Positions 52,246 through 62,839 of a stretch of 64,000 nucleotides of DNA are shown here, piece by piece; the first letter of the stretch is position 1, and each line of letters opens with the position of its first letter. Below the pieces are notes generated by a model, which was not told the DNA's origin, did no database searches, and worked only from the letters and a program-made list of their open reading frames with translations. The stretch lies in contig CAJNDS010001891.1 in NCBI GenBank assembly GCA_905221605.1, forward strand, positions 500,001 to 564,000, given 5' to 3'. The position numbers were made by a program, and so were the translations under genes. Source of the DNA: Symbiodinium natans (lineage: Eukaryota > Sar > Dinophyceae > Suessiales > Symbiodiniaceae).

Positions 52246-52565
52246 GCTTTAAACCCTTCGCCCAAACACCCCACAAAATGTCCCCAAGCCCGAAAAACCT
52301 GAGCCCGAAACCCTAAAGCCCCAAGCGGGATTCCCAGGCCTTGTCAAATGGTAGCATTATGTAGAAACAGAATGTTACTCTGTTGGAGACACGCTAAGAA
52401 AACGAGAAGCTCTAAAAAACAATAGAACAGATGGGATTCTCATTTTACAAATAGCCCATTCCCCTAAACCCTAAACCCTAAACCCTAAACCCTAAACCCT
52501 AAACCCTAAACCCTAAACCCTAAACCCTTAAAAGATTCCCATTCATAGCAAGGAGAGAGTCCCAG

Positions 52566-52652
52566 GCCTTGTCAATGCTGAAGAGTCCACACCAGATGAT
52601 CGGCTCCAGCGAGAGCCTGAACCCACGGCGCGATGCATCCCTTCTTTGTGGG
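52566..52652 (+). CDS. Exon-like island
   Basis: Plus strand, after TCCCAG and before GTTTAG. It is exactly 29 codons (ALSMLKSPHQMIGSSESLNP and onward). Confidence 0.35.
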
Positions 52653-52923
52653 GTTTAGGGTTTAGGGTTGAGGCTTTAGGGTTTGGGTTTAGGGTTTAGG
52701 GTGTAGAGTTAGGGTTTAGGGTTTAGGATTTAGGTTTTAGGGGCTGAGGCCCCAAGAAGCCTCAGTTGAGGAAGACACCTGTCAAGACTATGTCCCGGAT
52801 CCCTGCTTCGAATTCGTACTGTATATTCCACGCAATTCCAAATAGGGTTTAGGGTTTGGGGTGCTTAGGGTTTAGGGGAATGTAAGCCATGGACTTCTTT
52901 CGAATTAAGGCACGTAAACTCAC

Positions 52924-52987
52924 CTAAGTGGCACCCCTCTTGCGTCTGACATCTTGCCTCTCATCGGAGAATTCAGGAAATACACCC
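52924..52987 (-). CDS. Exon-like island with TTTAG acceptor and AG/GTGAGT donor
   Basis: Minus strand, after TTTAGGG repeat and ending CTTAG before a consensus GTGAGT donor. It encodes VYFLNSPMRGKMSDARGVPL. Other frames stop. The strand differs from the islands at 50-52.7 kb, so it would belong to another gene. Confidence 0.4.
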
Positions 52988-53017
52988 CTAAACCCTAAAC
53001 CCTAAACCCTAAACCCG

Positions 53018-55274
53018 AAATTAATTTAAAAATCAATTAAAATTATTTAAAATTAATAAAAATTAATCAAAATCAAAATTAATTAAAATTAATTAAAAGT
53101 AATTAAAAGTAATTAACATTAATTTTAATTGCTTAATATTAATTAAAATTAATTAAAATTAGTTAACATGAATGAAAATGAATGAAAATGAATGAAAATG
53201 AATGAAAATGAATTAAAATGAATTAAAATGAATTAAAATGAATTAAAAATGAAGCAAAATGAATTAAAATTAGTTACAATTAATTAAAATTAATTAAAAA
53301 ATTAATTAAAATTAATTTAAAATTAATTTTAATTAATTTTAATTAAAATATGAATTAAAAATTATTAAAAACAATTAAATCAATTAAAAATAATTAAAAT
53401 TTAAAATAATTTCAATTTAAAACCAATTAATTAAGTAAAATTAATTAAAATTCATTTAAAAAAAAATTAAAATTAATTAAAATTAATTAAAATAATTAAA
53501 AACTAATTAAAAATTAATTAAATAATTAAAAAAATTAAAAATTAAATTAATTAAAATTAATTAAAATAATAAATAATTAAAATTAATTAAAATTAATTAA
53601 AATTAAAAAATAATTAAAATTAATTAAAAATTAAAATCACAATTAAATTAAAAATTCAATAAATTAATTAAAAAAAAAATTAATAAAATCAATTAAATTA
53701 ATTAGTTAAATTAATTAAAATCAATGAAAATCAATTAAAATTATTTAAATTTTTTCTTTAATTAAATTAATTAAAATTAAAATTAAAATTAACTAAAATT
53801 AATTAAAATTAATTAAAATTATTAAAATTAATTAAAGAAATTAATTAAAATTAATTAAAATTAATTAAAATTAAAATAAAATTAAGTAAAATTAATTAAA
53901 ATTAATTCAAATTAATTTAAATTAATTAAAATTAATTAAAATCAATTAAAAATTACAATTAATTGAAATCAATTAAAAATTAAAAAATAAATTAAAATGA
54001 ATTAAAATGAATAAAAAAAAAAAAATGAATTAAAATGATTAAAATGAATTAAAATGAATAAAATGAATTAAAATAATTAAAAGAATTAAAATGAATTAAA
54101 ATGAACGAAAATGAATGAAAAAAATTTTAAAAAATGAATTAAAATAATTAATTAATTAAAAGAATTAAATTATTAAAATGACATAAAAATTAAATTAAAA
54201 TTAAGTGAAATTAAGTGAATTTAATTAAAAATTATGAAATTAATTAAAATCAATCGAAATAATTAAAATAATTAAAATAATTAAAATTATTTAAAAATTA
54301 ATTAAATGAAAAATGAATTAAAATCAATTAAAATTATTAAAAAAATGAAAAAGAATTAAATATTAAAATATTAATTAAAATTAATTAAAACTAAAAAATT
54401 AAAATTAAAATTTATTAAAATTAATAAAAAGGAATAAATTAATTAAAATTAATTTTAATTAATTTATATAATTTAAATTAGTTCAATTAATTAAAAGTAA
54501 TTAAATGAATTAAAATAAATAAAATAAATTAATAGGAATTAAAACGAATGAAAAGAATTAAAATGTTTGAATTAAAATGAATTAAAATTAAAATGAATAA
54601 AATGAATTAAATGAATTAAAATGAATTAAAATGAATTAAAAATTAATTAAAATAATTAGAATTATTAAAATCAATTAAATTAAAATTAATGAAAATTAAA
54701 AATTAACTAAAATTAATTAAAATTGATTAAAAATATTTAAAATTAGTTAAAATTAATTGAAATTTAATTAAAATCAATTAAAATTAATAAAAAAAAAATT
54801 AATTAAAATGAATGAAAATAATTTTCAATTTAAAAAATTAAAAAATCAATTAAAATTGATTTAATTAATTGATTAAAATTAACTAAAAATTAATTAGAAT
54901 TAATTAAAATTAATTAAAATTAACTAAAATTAATTAAAATAAAAAATTTAAAAAATTAAAATTAATTAATTAATTAAAATTAATTAAAATTAGTTAAAAT
55001 GAATTAAAATTCATTAAAATGAAATTAAAAAAAATGCAAAAAATAAAAAAATGAATTAAATAATTAAAAAATTAAAAAATTAAAATTATTTAAAATGAAA
55101 AAAATTAAATGAATTAAAATGAATTACAATAAATTAAAATCAATTAAAATCAATTAAAATTAATTAAAATTAATTAAAATTAATAAAAATTAAAATTAAT
55201 TAACATTAATTAAAATTAATTAAAATTAATTAAAATTAATTAAAATTAATTAAAATTAATTGAAACTAATTAAA
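53018..55274. repeat. 2.26-kb A+T tract with a basic unit near ATTAATTAAA
   Basis: Almost only A and T, built from AATTAAAATTAATTAAAATT with GAATTAAAAT and GAATGAAAAT variants. It starts and ends directly at CCCTAAA repeats (AAACCCGAAATTAATTT on the left, AATTAAAACCCTAAACCC on the right). No gene. The roughly 10-bp period puts one A-tract per helical turn. Confidence 0.95.
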
Positions 55275-57267
55275 ACCCTAAACCCTTAACCCTTAAACCC
55301 TTGTCGCTGAAGGGTAAAAGCAAGGGGGATTTAAGGCTACCAATTCCCTTTTCTCCTTACGAAGAACTAGCAAGCCATGGCAGGCTACGGGGGCCAAACC
55401 CTAAACGACAAACCTGTTTAGGGTTTAGGGTTTAGGGTTTAGGGTTTAGGGTTTAGGTTTAGGGTTTAGGGTTTAGGGTTTGGGGTTTAGGGTTTAGGGT
55501 TTAGGGTTAGGGTTTAGGGTTTAGGGTTTAGGGTTTAGGGTATTTTAAGTACGTAGGGTTCTAAGTACCCAAAATGGGGCAATAAGAAAAAACTACCATA
55601 CTTCGAACAACTGAGAACTACCCCCTGAACCTTCAAATAAACCCCCCCTGGGCGTGGCCCGGGCACATCGTCAGCAGCACGCACACCAGCGCCATCGAGC
55701 TAAGCTCGCGCGGGTGGCAAAGGTACTGCGGCAGCGGCAGGCCACATACACCTCGGACCCGAGAGCCGAAGATGGCATGGACCCCAAGGGGGTTGAGGGT
55801 GAAGCCTCAACCCTAGACCCCTAAAACCCCGAAATCCTAATCCCCGATAACACTAGGGTTTAGGGTTTAGGGTTTAGGGTTTTTGAGGGTTTAGGGTTTT
55901 AGGGTTTTTTAGGGTTTTGGGCTCTGGGTTTTGGGGCCCCAATTCCCTCATCAAAGATCTTGGGGTCACTGGGGAACCGAAGCGCTCACTCTCAGAAGCC
56001 TCGACGCAAAGCTGAGCGGGCTTTAGGGGGCTTCGGGGGTTCGGGGCTTAGGGGTTCCGGAGTTTTAGGGTTTAGGGTTTAGGGTTTAGGGTTTAGGGTT
56101 TAGGGTTTAGGGTTTAGGGTTTAGGGTTTAGGATCCAGGGTTTAGGGTTCAGGGTTCAGAGTTCAGGGGTGTAGTGTAGGGGTTTAGGGGTTTCAAAGGC
56201 TTAGGACCCTAGACCGACAAGATTTTTCAGAGAGCCGGGGCTTATAGGTTCCTCCAAGTAGCCCTAAGCCCTAAGCCCTAAGCCCTAAACCCTAAACCCT
56301 AAACCCTAAACCCTAAACCCCCCTACACCCTAGGCCCTACAAAGGGGCTCATAGGTTCTGAGGGCGAGTTCAGGGCCTTGCCGCCGGCGGGCGGACGAAG
56401 TCCTTTTGGGAGCAGTCCGCTGCCAGGCTCCTCAGCCCACGGGGGCCTAAGACCCCTCAATCAGGGGTTTAGAGTTTAGGGTTTAGGGTTTAGGGTTTAG
56501 GGTTTAGGGCTTAGGGTTTAGGGTTTAGGGTTTAGGGTTTAGGGCTTAGGGTTTAGGGTTCAGGGTTCAGGGTTTAGGGTTTAGGGTTTAGGGTTTAGGG
56601 TTTAGGGTTTAGGGTTTAGGGTTTAGGGTTTAGGTAGGGTTTAGGGCTTAGGGTTTAGGGCTTAGGGTTTAGGGCTTGGGGTTTAGGGGTTTAGCGTTTA
56701 GGGGTTTCTACTCGGGCATCGGTGGACTTCGTAAGTAGGTGCAAGGTAGATTCATTCAGCAACCCTAAAGAAATACCCTAATTTGAGGTCATCCTACTTG
56801 ATAGTCCTACAATTCCCAAACCCGAAACCCCAAACCCTGAACCCTAAACCCTAAACCCCAAACCCTAAACCCTAAACCACAAACCCTAAACTCAAAGCCC
56901 ACGTCCCAGGTTCTTGAGGTGGTTTTTCAGGAGAGCCCCTAGGCTCAACGTGTAGATCAAAGCCCGGCAGAGCAGGACCACCACGTTCTCCTCTGGCTTT
57001 TGATGGTAGGGTCTTCGGGCTTTAGGGTTTTTAGGGGTTGGGGATTCGGGTTGTGCATGCTTTGCGACATACATTGGTTTTTGGCTTGGGTTTTTGAGCG
57101 ACAGGCGCTAAGGAAGGAAGAAGAGCAGAATAACCCTAAACCCTAAACCCTAAACCCAGGCTCATAACAGAGAAAAAGGCGCAGCCATGCTTCCAAAGAA
57201 ACTGCTAGGGGGTATGCGCTGGGACCCCGAGAAGGGACCCTTCATTTTCTTCCCCTATATAATCCTA

Positions 57268-57387
57268 CTTGGAGGTTCATGGGTACTTATAACCACAGTT
57301 ATAAGTCTACTTAGAACCTACTCAGGGGACTTAGGGGGCTTATAAGTACAGTTGTAACTAGGCTTACAAGTACCCTGGACCTCCAAG
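57268..57387. mobile_element. MITE-like palindrome, family A, short variant
   Basis: 120 bp, CTTGGAGGTTCATGG to CCTGGACCTCCAAG, the same core type as 34080-34199 in the opposite orientation. It is followed by a duplicated block. Confidence 0.8.
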
Positions 57388-57394
57388 TATACAT

Positions 57395-57600
57395 ACCTTA
57401 CATCGCCCCTACATACCAAAGTAGCCCTAAATAAGTAAGGTCCCTTGTAAGGGTCCCTCCTTCAATCCCGTTTTGGGTGTTTTTTAACGTTAGAAAAACC
57501 ACACCTTCCATAGACCTATATAGCCCCTACATACCAAAGTAGCCCCCTAAACAACCCGTATAGAACCCCTAAGGTCCCTTATAAGAGTCCCTCCTTGTCT
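57395..57600 (+). repeat. Direct duplication of about 110 bp
   Basis: CGCCCCTACATACCAAAGTAGC...AAGGTCCCTTGTAAGGGTCC is repeated from 57517 as AGCCCCTACATACCAAAGTAGC...AAGGTCCCTTATAAGAGTCC. A shorter relative lies at 15885-15990. Confidence 0.65.
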
Positions 57601-58018
57601 CCCTTTTACCTGGCTGTTGGGTCATGGGGCTCCTCCGGGACAGCGACACACAACAAGATGGCAGGCCGAAAGAGGTCGTCCCTTGACGCTGCGAGAAGCT
57701 ACTAGGCCAGCTTCTTTTGGAAGAAGGGACTTTATATCACCTAAACCCTAAACCCTGAACCCTGAACCCTAAACCTATATACCCTGGAGAATACAGGGTA
57801 CCAAATTCCCGCATTCCCGACGAAGAACTCGTGCGAAAAGAACGCCCGCGAGCGCCACAAACCTGCTCTACTCTGGGCGCGCAGGGCGATCTAAACCCTA
57901 AACCCGAAGCCCGAAGCCCGAAGCCCGAAGCCCGAAGCCCTTCTCCACAGACAGTGCTGTGAGCAACCCAGAGGCACCCGAACCCCCACGCTTTGTGGCA
58001 TGTTTCCAGAAGGGATTA

Positions 58019-58169
58019 CTTGAAGGTTCATGGTACCTACTAACCAATTGTAACTGTACTTATAACCCTACTGATAATACCCCTAAAGGGCCTTATAGGG
58101 GTTGTCCCAATTATAAGTAGGGTTATAAATACATTGATAAGTGGTTAGTAAGTACCATGAACCTTCAAG
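58019..58169. mobile_element. MITE-like palindrome, family A, full copy
   Basis: 151 bp, CTTGAAGGTTCATGG to CCATGAACCTTCAAG. Partial copies of the family lie at 31685-31702, 32527-32610, 36498-36525, 58790-58820, 58959-58995 and 59265-59285. Confidence 0.8.
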
Positions 58170-58364
58170 TAGGGGCTTCGGGTTTAGGGCTTTGCCGTCC
58201 AAACCCTAAGCCCTAAACCCTAAACCCTAAACTCTCAACCCGCAACCCTAAGCCCTAAACCCTAAACCCTAAACCCTCCTGTTTGGCCCCAAAACCTCCC
58301 CCGGTTCTCCTCCAAGCTGTCCTTCCCGTCGCGACGGAAGAGAATGGACTGGCTGGTGACGAAC

Positions 58365-58538
58365 CTTACTGTTGGCTAGGTAAAGAATGGGGCAATGAGG
58401 TACCCTACATAATCCCTTAAAGGGTATATATCGGGCCCTATATAACCCCTTAAAGGGTATATACAAGGCCCTACAGAATCCCTTAAAGGGCGTTGTATAG
58501 GTCCCTTATTCCCTCATTCCCTGCTAACCAACAGTAAG
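58365..58538. mobile_element. MITE-like element, family D, long copy
   Basis: 174 bp, CTTACTGTTGGCTAGG to CTAACCAACAGTAAG. The interior has three repeats of an ATCCCTTAAAGGG unit, against one in the 13824 copy. Confidence 0.75.
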
Positions 58539-59496
58539 GAACAAGAGCACGGCGACCAGCAGGTAGAGCCGTCCTCGGCTCTTTCGGATGCGGAGGGCCG
58601 GGGTTTGAGATTCGGGGTTTGGGGGTTGGGGTTTGGGGTTTGGGGTTTAGGGTTTAGGGTCTACCCTAAACCCTAAACCCCAAACCCTAAACACAAACCC
58701 CAAACCCTAAATTAGGGTCCAAGCTCAAGAAGAGCTTCAGGCCCAGTTTTATTTGGACGGGCGGTTAAGGGTTTAGGGCTTGGGGCTTACTTGGAGGTTC
58801 ATGGGTAGCTACAAGTAGGGTTTAGGGTTGAGGGTTGAGGGTTTAGGGTTTAGGGTTTAGGGTTTAGGGTTTAGGGTTTAGGGTTTAGGGTTTAGGGTTT
58901 AGGGTTTAGGGTTTAGAGTTTAGAGTTTAGAGTTTAGGGTTTAGGGTTTAGGGTTTAGCTTGGAGGTTCATGGTAGTTGCAAGCAGGGTTATGCGTAAAG
59001 CCCTGGGCCCCGAACCATAACCCCCACCCCAAAAATCGCCCCGAATTCCTTCACCCCTAGGCCCGAAACCCTAAGACCTGACTCTTGAACCGCCATAAAA
59101 CACACCTTAAACCCTAAACCCAAAACCCAAAACCCTAAACCCTATAGCCCCGAAGCCCTATCCCCTCTGGTGCAGACCTTTGCGAAAGTTGCCGAAGTCA
59201 CGAAGCGCCCGTGGCAACTATACTCGTAACTAACCCTATTTATGGTACGAAGAGCCCTCCTTCAGCTACCCATGAGCCCCCCAAGTAGGGCTTAGCGTAC
59301 CTTCAACCCTAAACCTTAAGCCCGAAACCCTAAACCCTAAACCCCAAACCCTAAACCTTAAACCATCCAGGCGTCCCGCTATGAACCTGTACTGCGCAAA
59401 GCGGGCCCACATCACATCTGACACCAGCGACACGGCATCGTGGCGGATGACCTTCACAAGCAGCCTAATATAGGGGCCGGGATAATTACAAATGAT

Positions 59497-59653
59497 ACTA
59501 CACCCTAAACCCTAAACCCTGAACCGTAAACCCTAAACCCTAAACCCTAAACCCTAAACCCTGAACCCTAAACCCTAAACCCTAAACCCTAAACCCTAAA
59601 CCCTAAACCCTAAACCCTAAACCCTAAACCCTAAACCCTAAACCCTAAACCCT
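59497..59653 (-). repeat. CCCTAAA array
   Basis: About 157 bp in the C-rich orientation, one of the longer reverse arrays. Others are at 1680-1808, 35517-35620, 45008-45078 and 47030-47106. Confidence 0.95.
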
Positions 59654-59883
59654 ACTCAAAGAGAATGCCCAAAATCCCTGAACCACAGTTCGTTGGCAGC
59701 AGGAGCCTTGGGGTCGTTGTACTCCACAAGCCACTGCAGCGCTTGGCTGGGGCTGCCATCCAGCTCCTCGCAGGGGAGGGTTTAGGGTTTAGGGGTTAGG
59801 GGTTAGGGTGAAGGGTCTAGGGTCTAGGGTCTAGGGTCTAGGGTTTAGGGTTTAGGGTTTAGGGTTTAGGGTTTAGGGTTTAG

Positions 59884-60310
59884 GGTCCGCCGAGCCTGGC
59901 GGTGTGTTGGATGGGAAAAGGAGGTGAAAACCTCCCTCTTTCCCTCCTTACCCCCCCAAAACGCGGCGGGGGGGGGGGGGGGAGGGGGGGGTGGGGGGGG
60001 GTACCTGGGCAGCTTTTCATGGAGGGCCAGGCCACCCACACCGCATAAACTCAGTTTCGCACAGGACATAGGGGCCCTTTGGGAAAACCCCGCCCCCCCC
60101 CCTCTCCGGTTGTTGGGCTTTGAATTGATGGTTCAAGCTGGCTTCAGCTCCTGTTTGGGTCCTGGTGCTACCCCCTACCCCCCACCCCCCCAAGGTTTCA
60201 CAGAGGCTCAAGCAAATCAACTTTTGGCATCCTTTGAGCTGACGAGCGCGTTTAAACCTTTCAACTATGCTCCAGCGGGGTCGGCGGCTTGAGCCGGAGG
60301 CTCTTAAATC
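59884..60310. repeat. Duplicated segment, copy 2, with a G-rich insert
   Basis: Matches 43030-43240 at both ends but carries about 210 extra bases in the middle (about 59955-60190), including a 48-base almost pure G run. It also abuts TTTAGGG repeat on its left side like copy 1. It may be a non-autonomous element with GTCCGCCG ends. Confidence 0.75.
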
Positions 60311-60769
60311 TAGGGTTTAGAGTTTAGGGTTTAAGGGTTTAGGGTTTAGGGTTTATGGTTTATGGTTTAGGGCTTCTCGCCGCGCCGTGGCAGTAAATTT
60401 CATGCGGAGGTGGCGCCCCAACATTGAAGTTGGAGCAACAGAAAAGAAGCTTGGGTTGTTCGATTTTTCCCACCCCCTGCTTACACAGGCATCCACCCAA
60501 CCTTTCTCCTTTTAGGGTTTCGGGCTAACGCCCTAAGTTCCCACTTCCCACCCCCGTCCTTTGAGCGGGAAAGCGGTCGGGGCCAGTCGGTCAGGAGGGG
60601 CCGAAGGGGAGGGGGTGGGGGGGGGCAGAAGGGGGGGGGCCCAGGCGCACCCCTGCACAGGCTGCCAGGTTTAGGGTGCCAAGCATCCGCACGCAGATGG
60701 CAAGAACCGCAACTACCTCCAAGATGGCAGAATGAAGCTGCCAGGACAGGCCTGTGTGCTGCTCCGTGC

Positions 60770-61087
60770 TCACTGCCCCGGCGCCCAACGCCGGCGCGGC
60801 CAAGGGTTCTGCAGCCACTCTTCCGCCAAAAAGGGTTTTAAGACACCTGAATTGAGGTTTTCTACAAAGAGCGGCATCGATCGACTTGCTTTCTGGTTCT
60901 GATCTATGCGGGCGTCGGAGTTCTGTAGGAGGCGCCAGTAGCGTTCTCGTGGCTTCGAACGGTTGGGAAACGCACGGCTGAATCTTCTGCGGTTGGAATC
61001 AGTGGATTCTTCATGAGAATCGGAGAAGGGAGGCGGGGGTGCCCCAGGCGGGGCAGCTGGCCGTGGGGTGTAGTTCTGTCCAGGCAC
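60770..61087 (-). CDS. Hypothetical open region in a non-repeat stretch
   Basis: 105 codons on the minus strand starting at GTG, Pro-rich at the N terminus and Arg/Ser-rich after (NRRRFSRAFPNRSKPRERYW). It lies in the 1-kb unique stretch 60560-61120. It might be one exon; no domain recognised. Confidence 0.2.
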   Translation of the reverse strand: MPGQNYTPRPAAPPGAPPPPFSDSHEESTDSNRRRFSRAFPNRSKPRERYWRLLQNSDARIDQNQKASRSMPLFVENLNSGVLKPFLAEEWLQNPWPRRRWAPGQ

Positions 61088-61767
61088 CCTAGAAAAGGGT
61101 GGCCTGGGTGGGAATCTAGGGTTTAGGGTTCAGGGCTTAGGGTTTAGGGTGTATAGAAGGGAAGCTCGCTGGTGCTAGAAGCACCCGGGCCGCTCGCTTG
61201 CGTTAGCATGTAGCCCGCAAACTATTCTCATTTCGGGTTTAGGGTTGGGCTTTCTTGCTTTTTACAGAGAAAGAGCAGGGTAGGGCCTCCCGAGCTTTGC
61301 GGAGCCTGTCAGTGGCTCGTAGGCTTCTTGGAGCTTTCACGGAGGTGCCCAAAACCGTCGATTGCAATACAAAAAAACTGGATCGCGGGGCTTCAGCGTC
61401 CAGCCACTCAGGAGGGTCTGGAAGCTGAGGGGGGTCCTAAGGGATCCTCAGACAAACCAAAGCCTTGCAGCAGCAAATTTCCAGCCCAGGCAGGGAGGTC
61501 CGGGGTGCCAGACTCCCAGGGCCGTCCTGGCCCAGAAAGGGGGGGGGGGGGGGGGGGGGCCCCTGGAATCAAAAAGACCAGAATGCCTGAAATGGTGCAC
61601 TATTTGTTAGGGCTTACGCCCTAGGTTTGAGACGTAGCCAGGCACTGCAGGCCCCGTCTACCGGGAGGCTTTACCCTCCCACACCGTTCTGTGGAGACGC
61701 TCGGTCGGGGACCTCCGTCGAAGCCTCGAGCGCCCATGTAAATGGACAGCGGCGCTCTCGGCAGTCA

Positions 61768-62030
61768 GGGTTTAGGGTTTAGGGTTTAGGGTTTAGGGTT
61801 TAGGGTTTAGGGTTTAGGGTTTAGGGTTTAGGGTTTAGGGTTTAGGGTTTAGGGTTTAGGGTTTAGGGTTTAGGGTTTAGGGTTTAGGGTTTAGGGTTTA
61901 GGGTTAGGTTTAGGGTTTAGGGTTTAGGGTTTAGGGTTTAGGGTTTAGGGTTTAGGGTTTAGGGTTTAGGGTTTAGGGTTTAGGGTTTAGGGTTTAGGGT
62001 TTAGGGTTTAGGGTTTAGGGTTTAGGGTTC
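61768..62030 (+). repeat. TTTAGGG array
   Basis: About 263 bp, near-pure, adjacent to the 62-kb satellite. Further pure arrays are at 62873-62970 and 63656-63780. Confidence 0.95.
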
Positions 62031-62132
62031 AGCATCTCAGGTCCAAGCATTCTCTTGTCAAGAAATTACTCCAGAAAAACACCCACCCGCCCGAAGAATC
62101 CCACAACATTATGAAAATATTTCACTTATGGA

Positions 62133-62839
62133 ACGACCTTGCCCAGTAAAAAAATGACCTTGCCCAGTAAAAACATGACCTTGCCCAATAAAAAAATGAC
62201 CTTGCCCAGTAAAAAAATGACCTTGCCAAGTAAAAAAATGACCTTGCCCAGTAAAAAAATGACCTTGCCCAGAAAAAAATGACCTTGCCCAGTAAAAAAA
62301 TGACCTTGCCCAATAAAAAAAGGACCTTGCCCAGTAATGACTTTGCCCAGTAAAAAATGACCTTGCCCAGTAAAGAAATGACCTTGCCCAGTAAAAAAAT
62401 GACCTTGCCCAGTAAAAAAATGACCTTGCCCAGTAAAAAAATGACCTTGCCCAGTAAAAAAATGACCTTGCCCAATAAAAAAATGACCTTGCCCAGTAAA
62501 AAATTACCTTGCCCAGTAAAAAAATGACCTTGCCCAGTAATGACCTTGCCCAGTAAAAAAATGACCTTGCCCAGTAAAAAAATGACCTTGCCCAGTAAAA
62601 AAATGACCTTGCCCAGTAAAAAGATGACCTTGCCCAGTAAAAAGATGACCTTGCCCAGTAACATTTTTACTGGGCAAGGTCATTTTTTTACTGGGCAAGG
62701 TCATTTTTTACTGGGCAAGGTCGTTTTTTTGGACGAAACGACCTTGCCCAGTAAAAAAATGACCTTGCCCAGTAAAAAAATGACCTTGCCCAGTAAAAAG
62801 ATGACCTTGCCCAGTAAAAAAAATGACCTTGCCCAGTAA
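62133..62839. repeat. 21-22-bp satellite with a central inversion
   Basis: About 30 units of TGACCTTGCCCAGTAAAAAA. Near 62665-62733 three units are inverted (TTTTTACTGGGCAAGGTCA), ending in a palindrome CGTTTTTTTGGACGAAACG. The open frames through it follow from the unit and are not genes. Confidence 0.95.

Larger units (their letters stand above)
42445..53017. other. Telomere-type repeats, microsatellites and unassigned unique stretches
   Basis: 47300-48350 is the longest stretch without telomere-type repeat outside the retroelement, apart from the A+T tract and the 43-kb GC-rich block, and shows no clear gene. 44700-44820, 44910-45000 and 49150-49700 are unique or A-rich with nothing assignable. 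45657-45700 contains a run of about 28 G. Confidence 0.4.

Noticed and set aside
52745-52840. Plus-strand Cys-containing exon and an equally good minus-strand exon
   Set aside because: Both strands are open with plausible splice sites, and the minus reading is not in phase with the exon at 52924-52987, so no call is made.
59900-60300. Structural RNA gene in the duplicated GC-rich segment
   Set aside because: The two copies differ by a large insert, and I could not find an rRNA, snRNA or tRNA core.
62122-62839. Repeat-protein frames and a CRISPR-like look
   Set aside because: Units are head to tail without unique spacers, so this is a satellite; the frames follow from the unit length and lack of stops.
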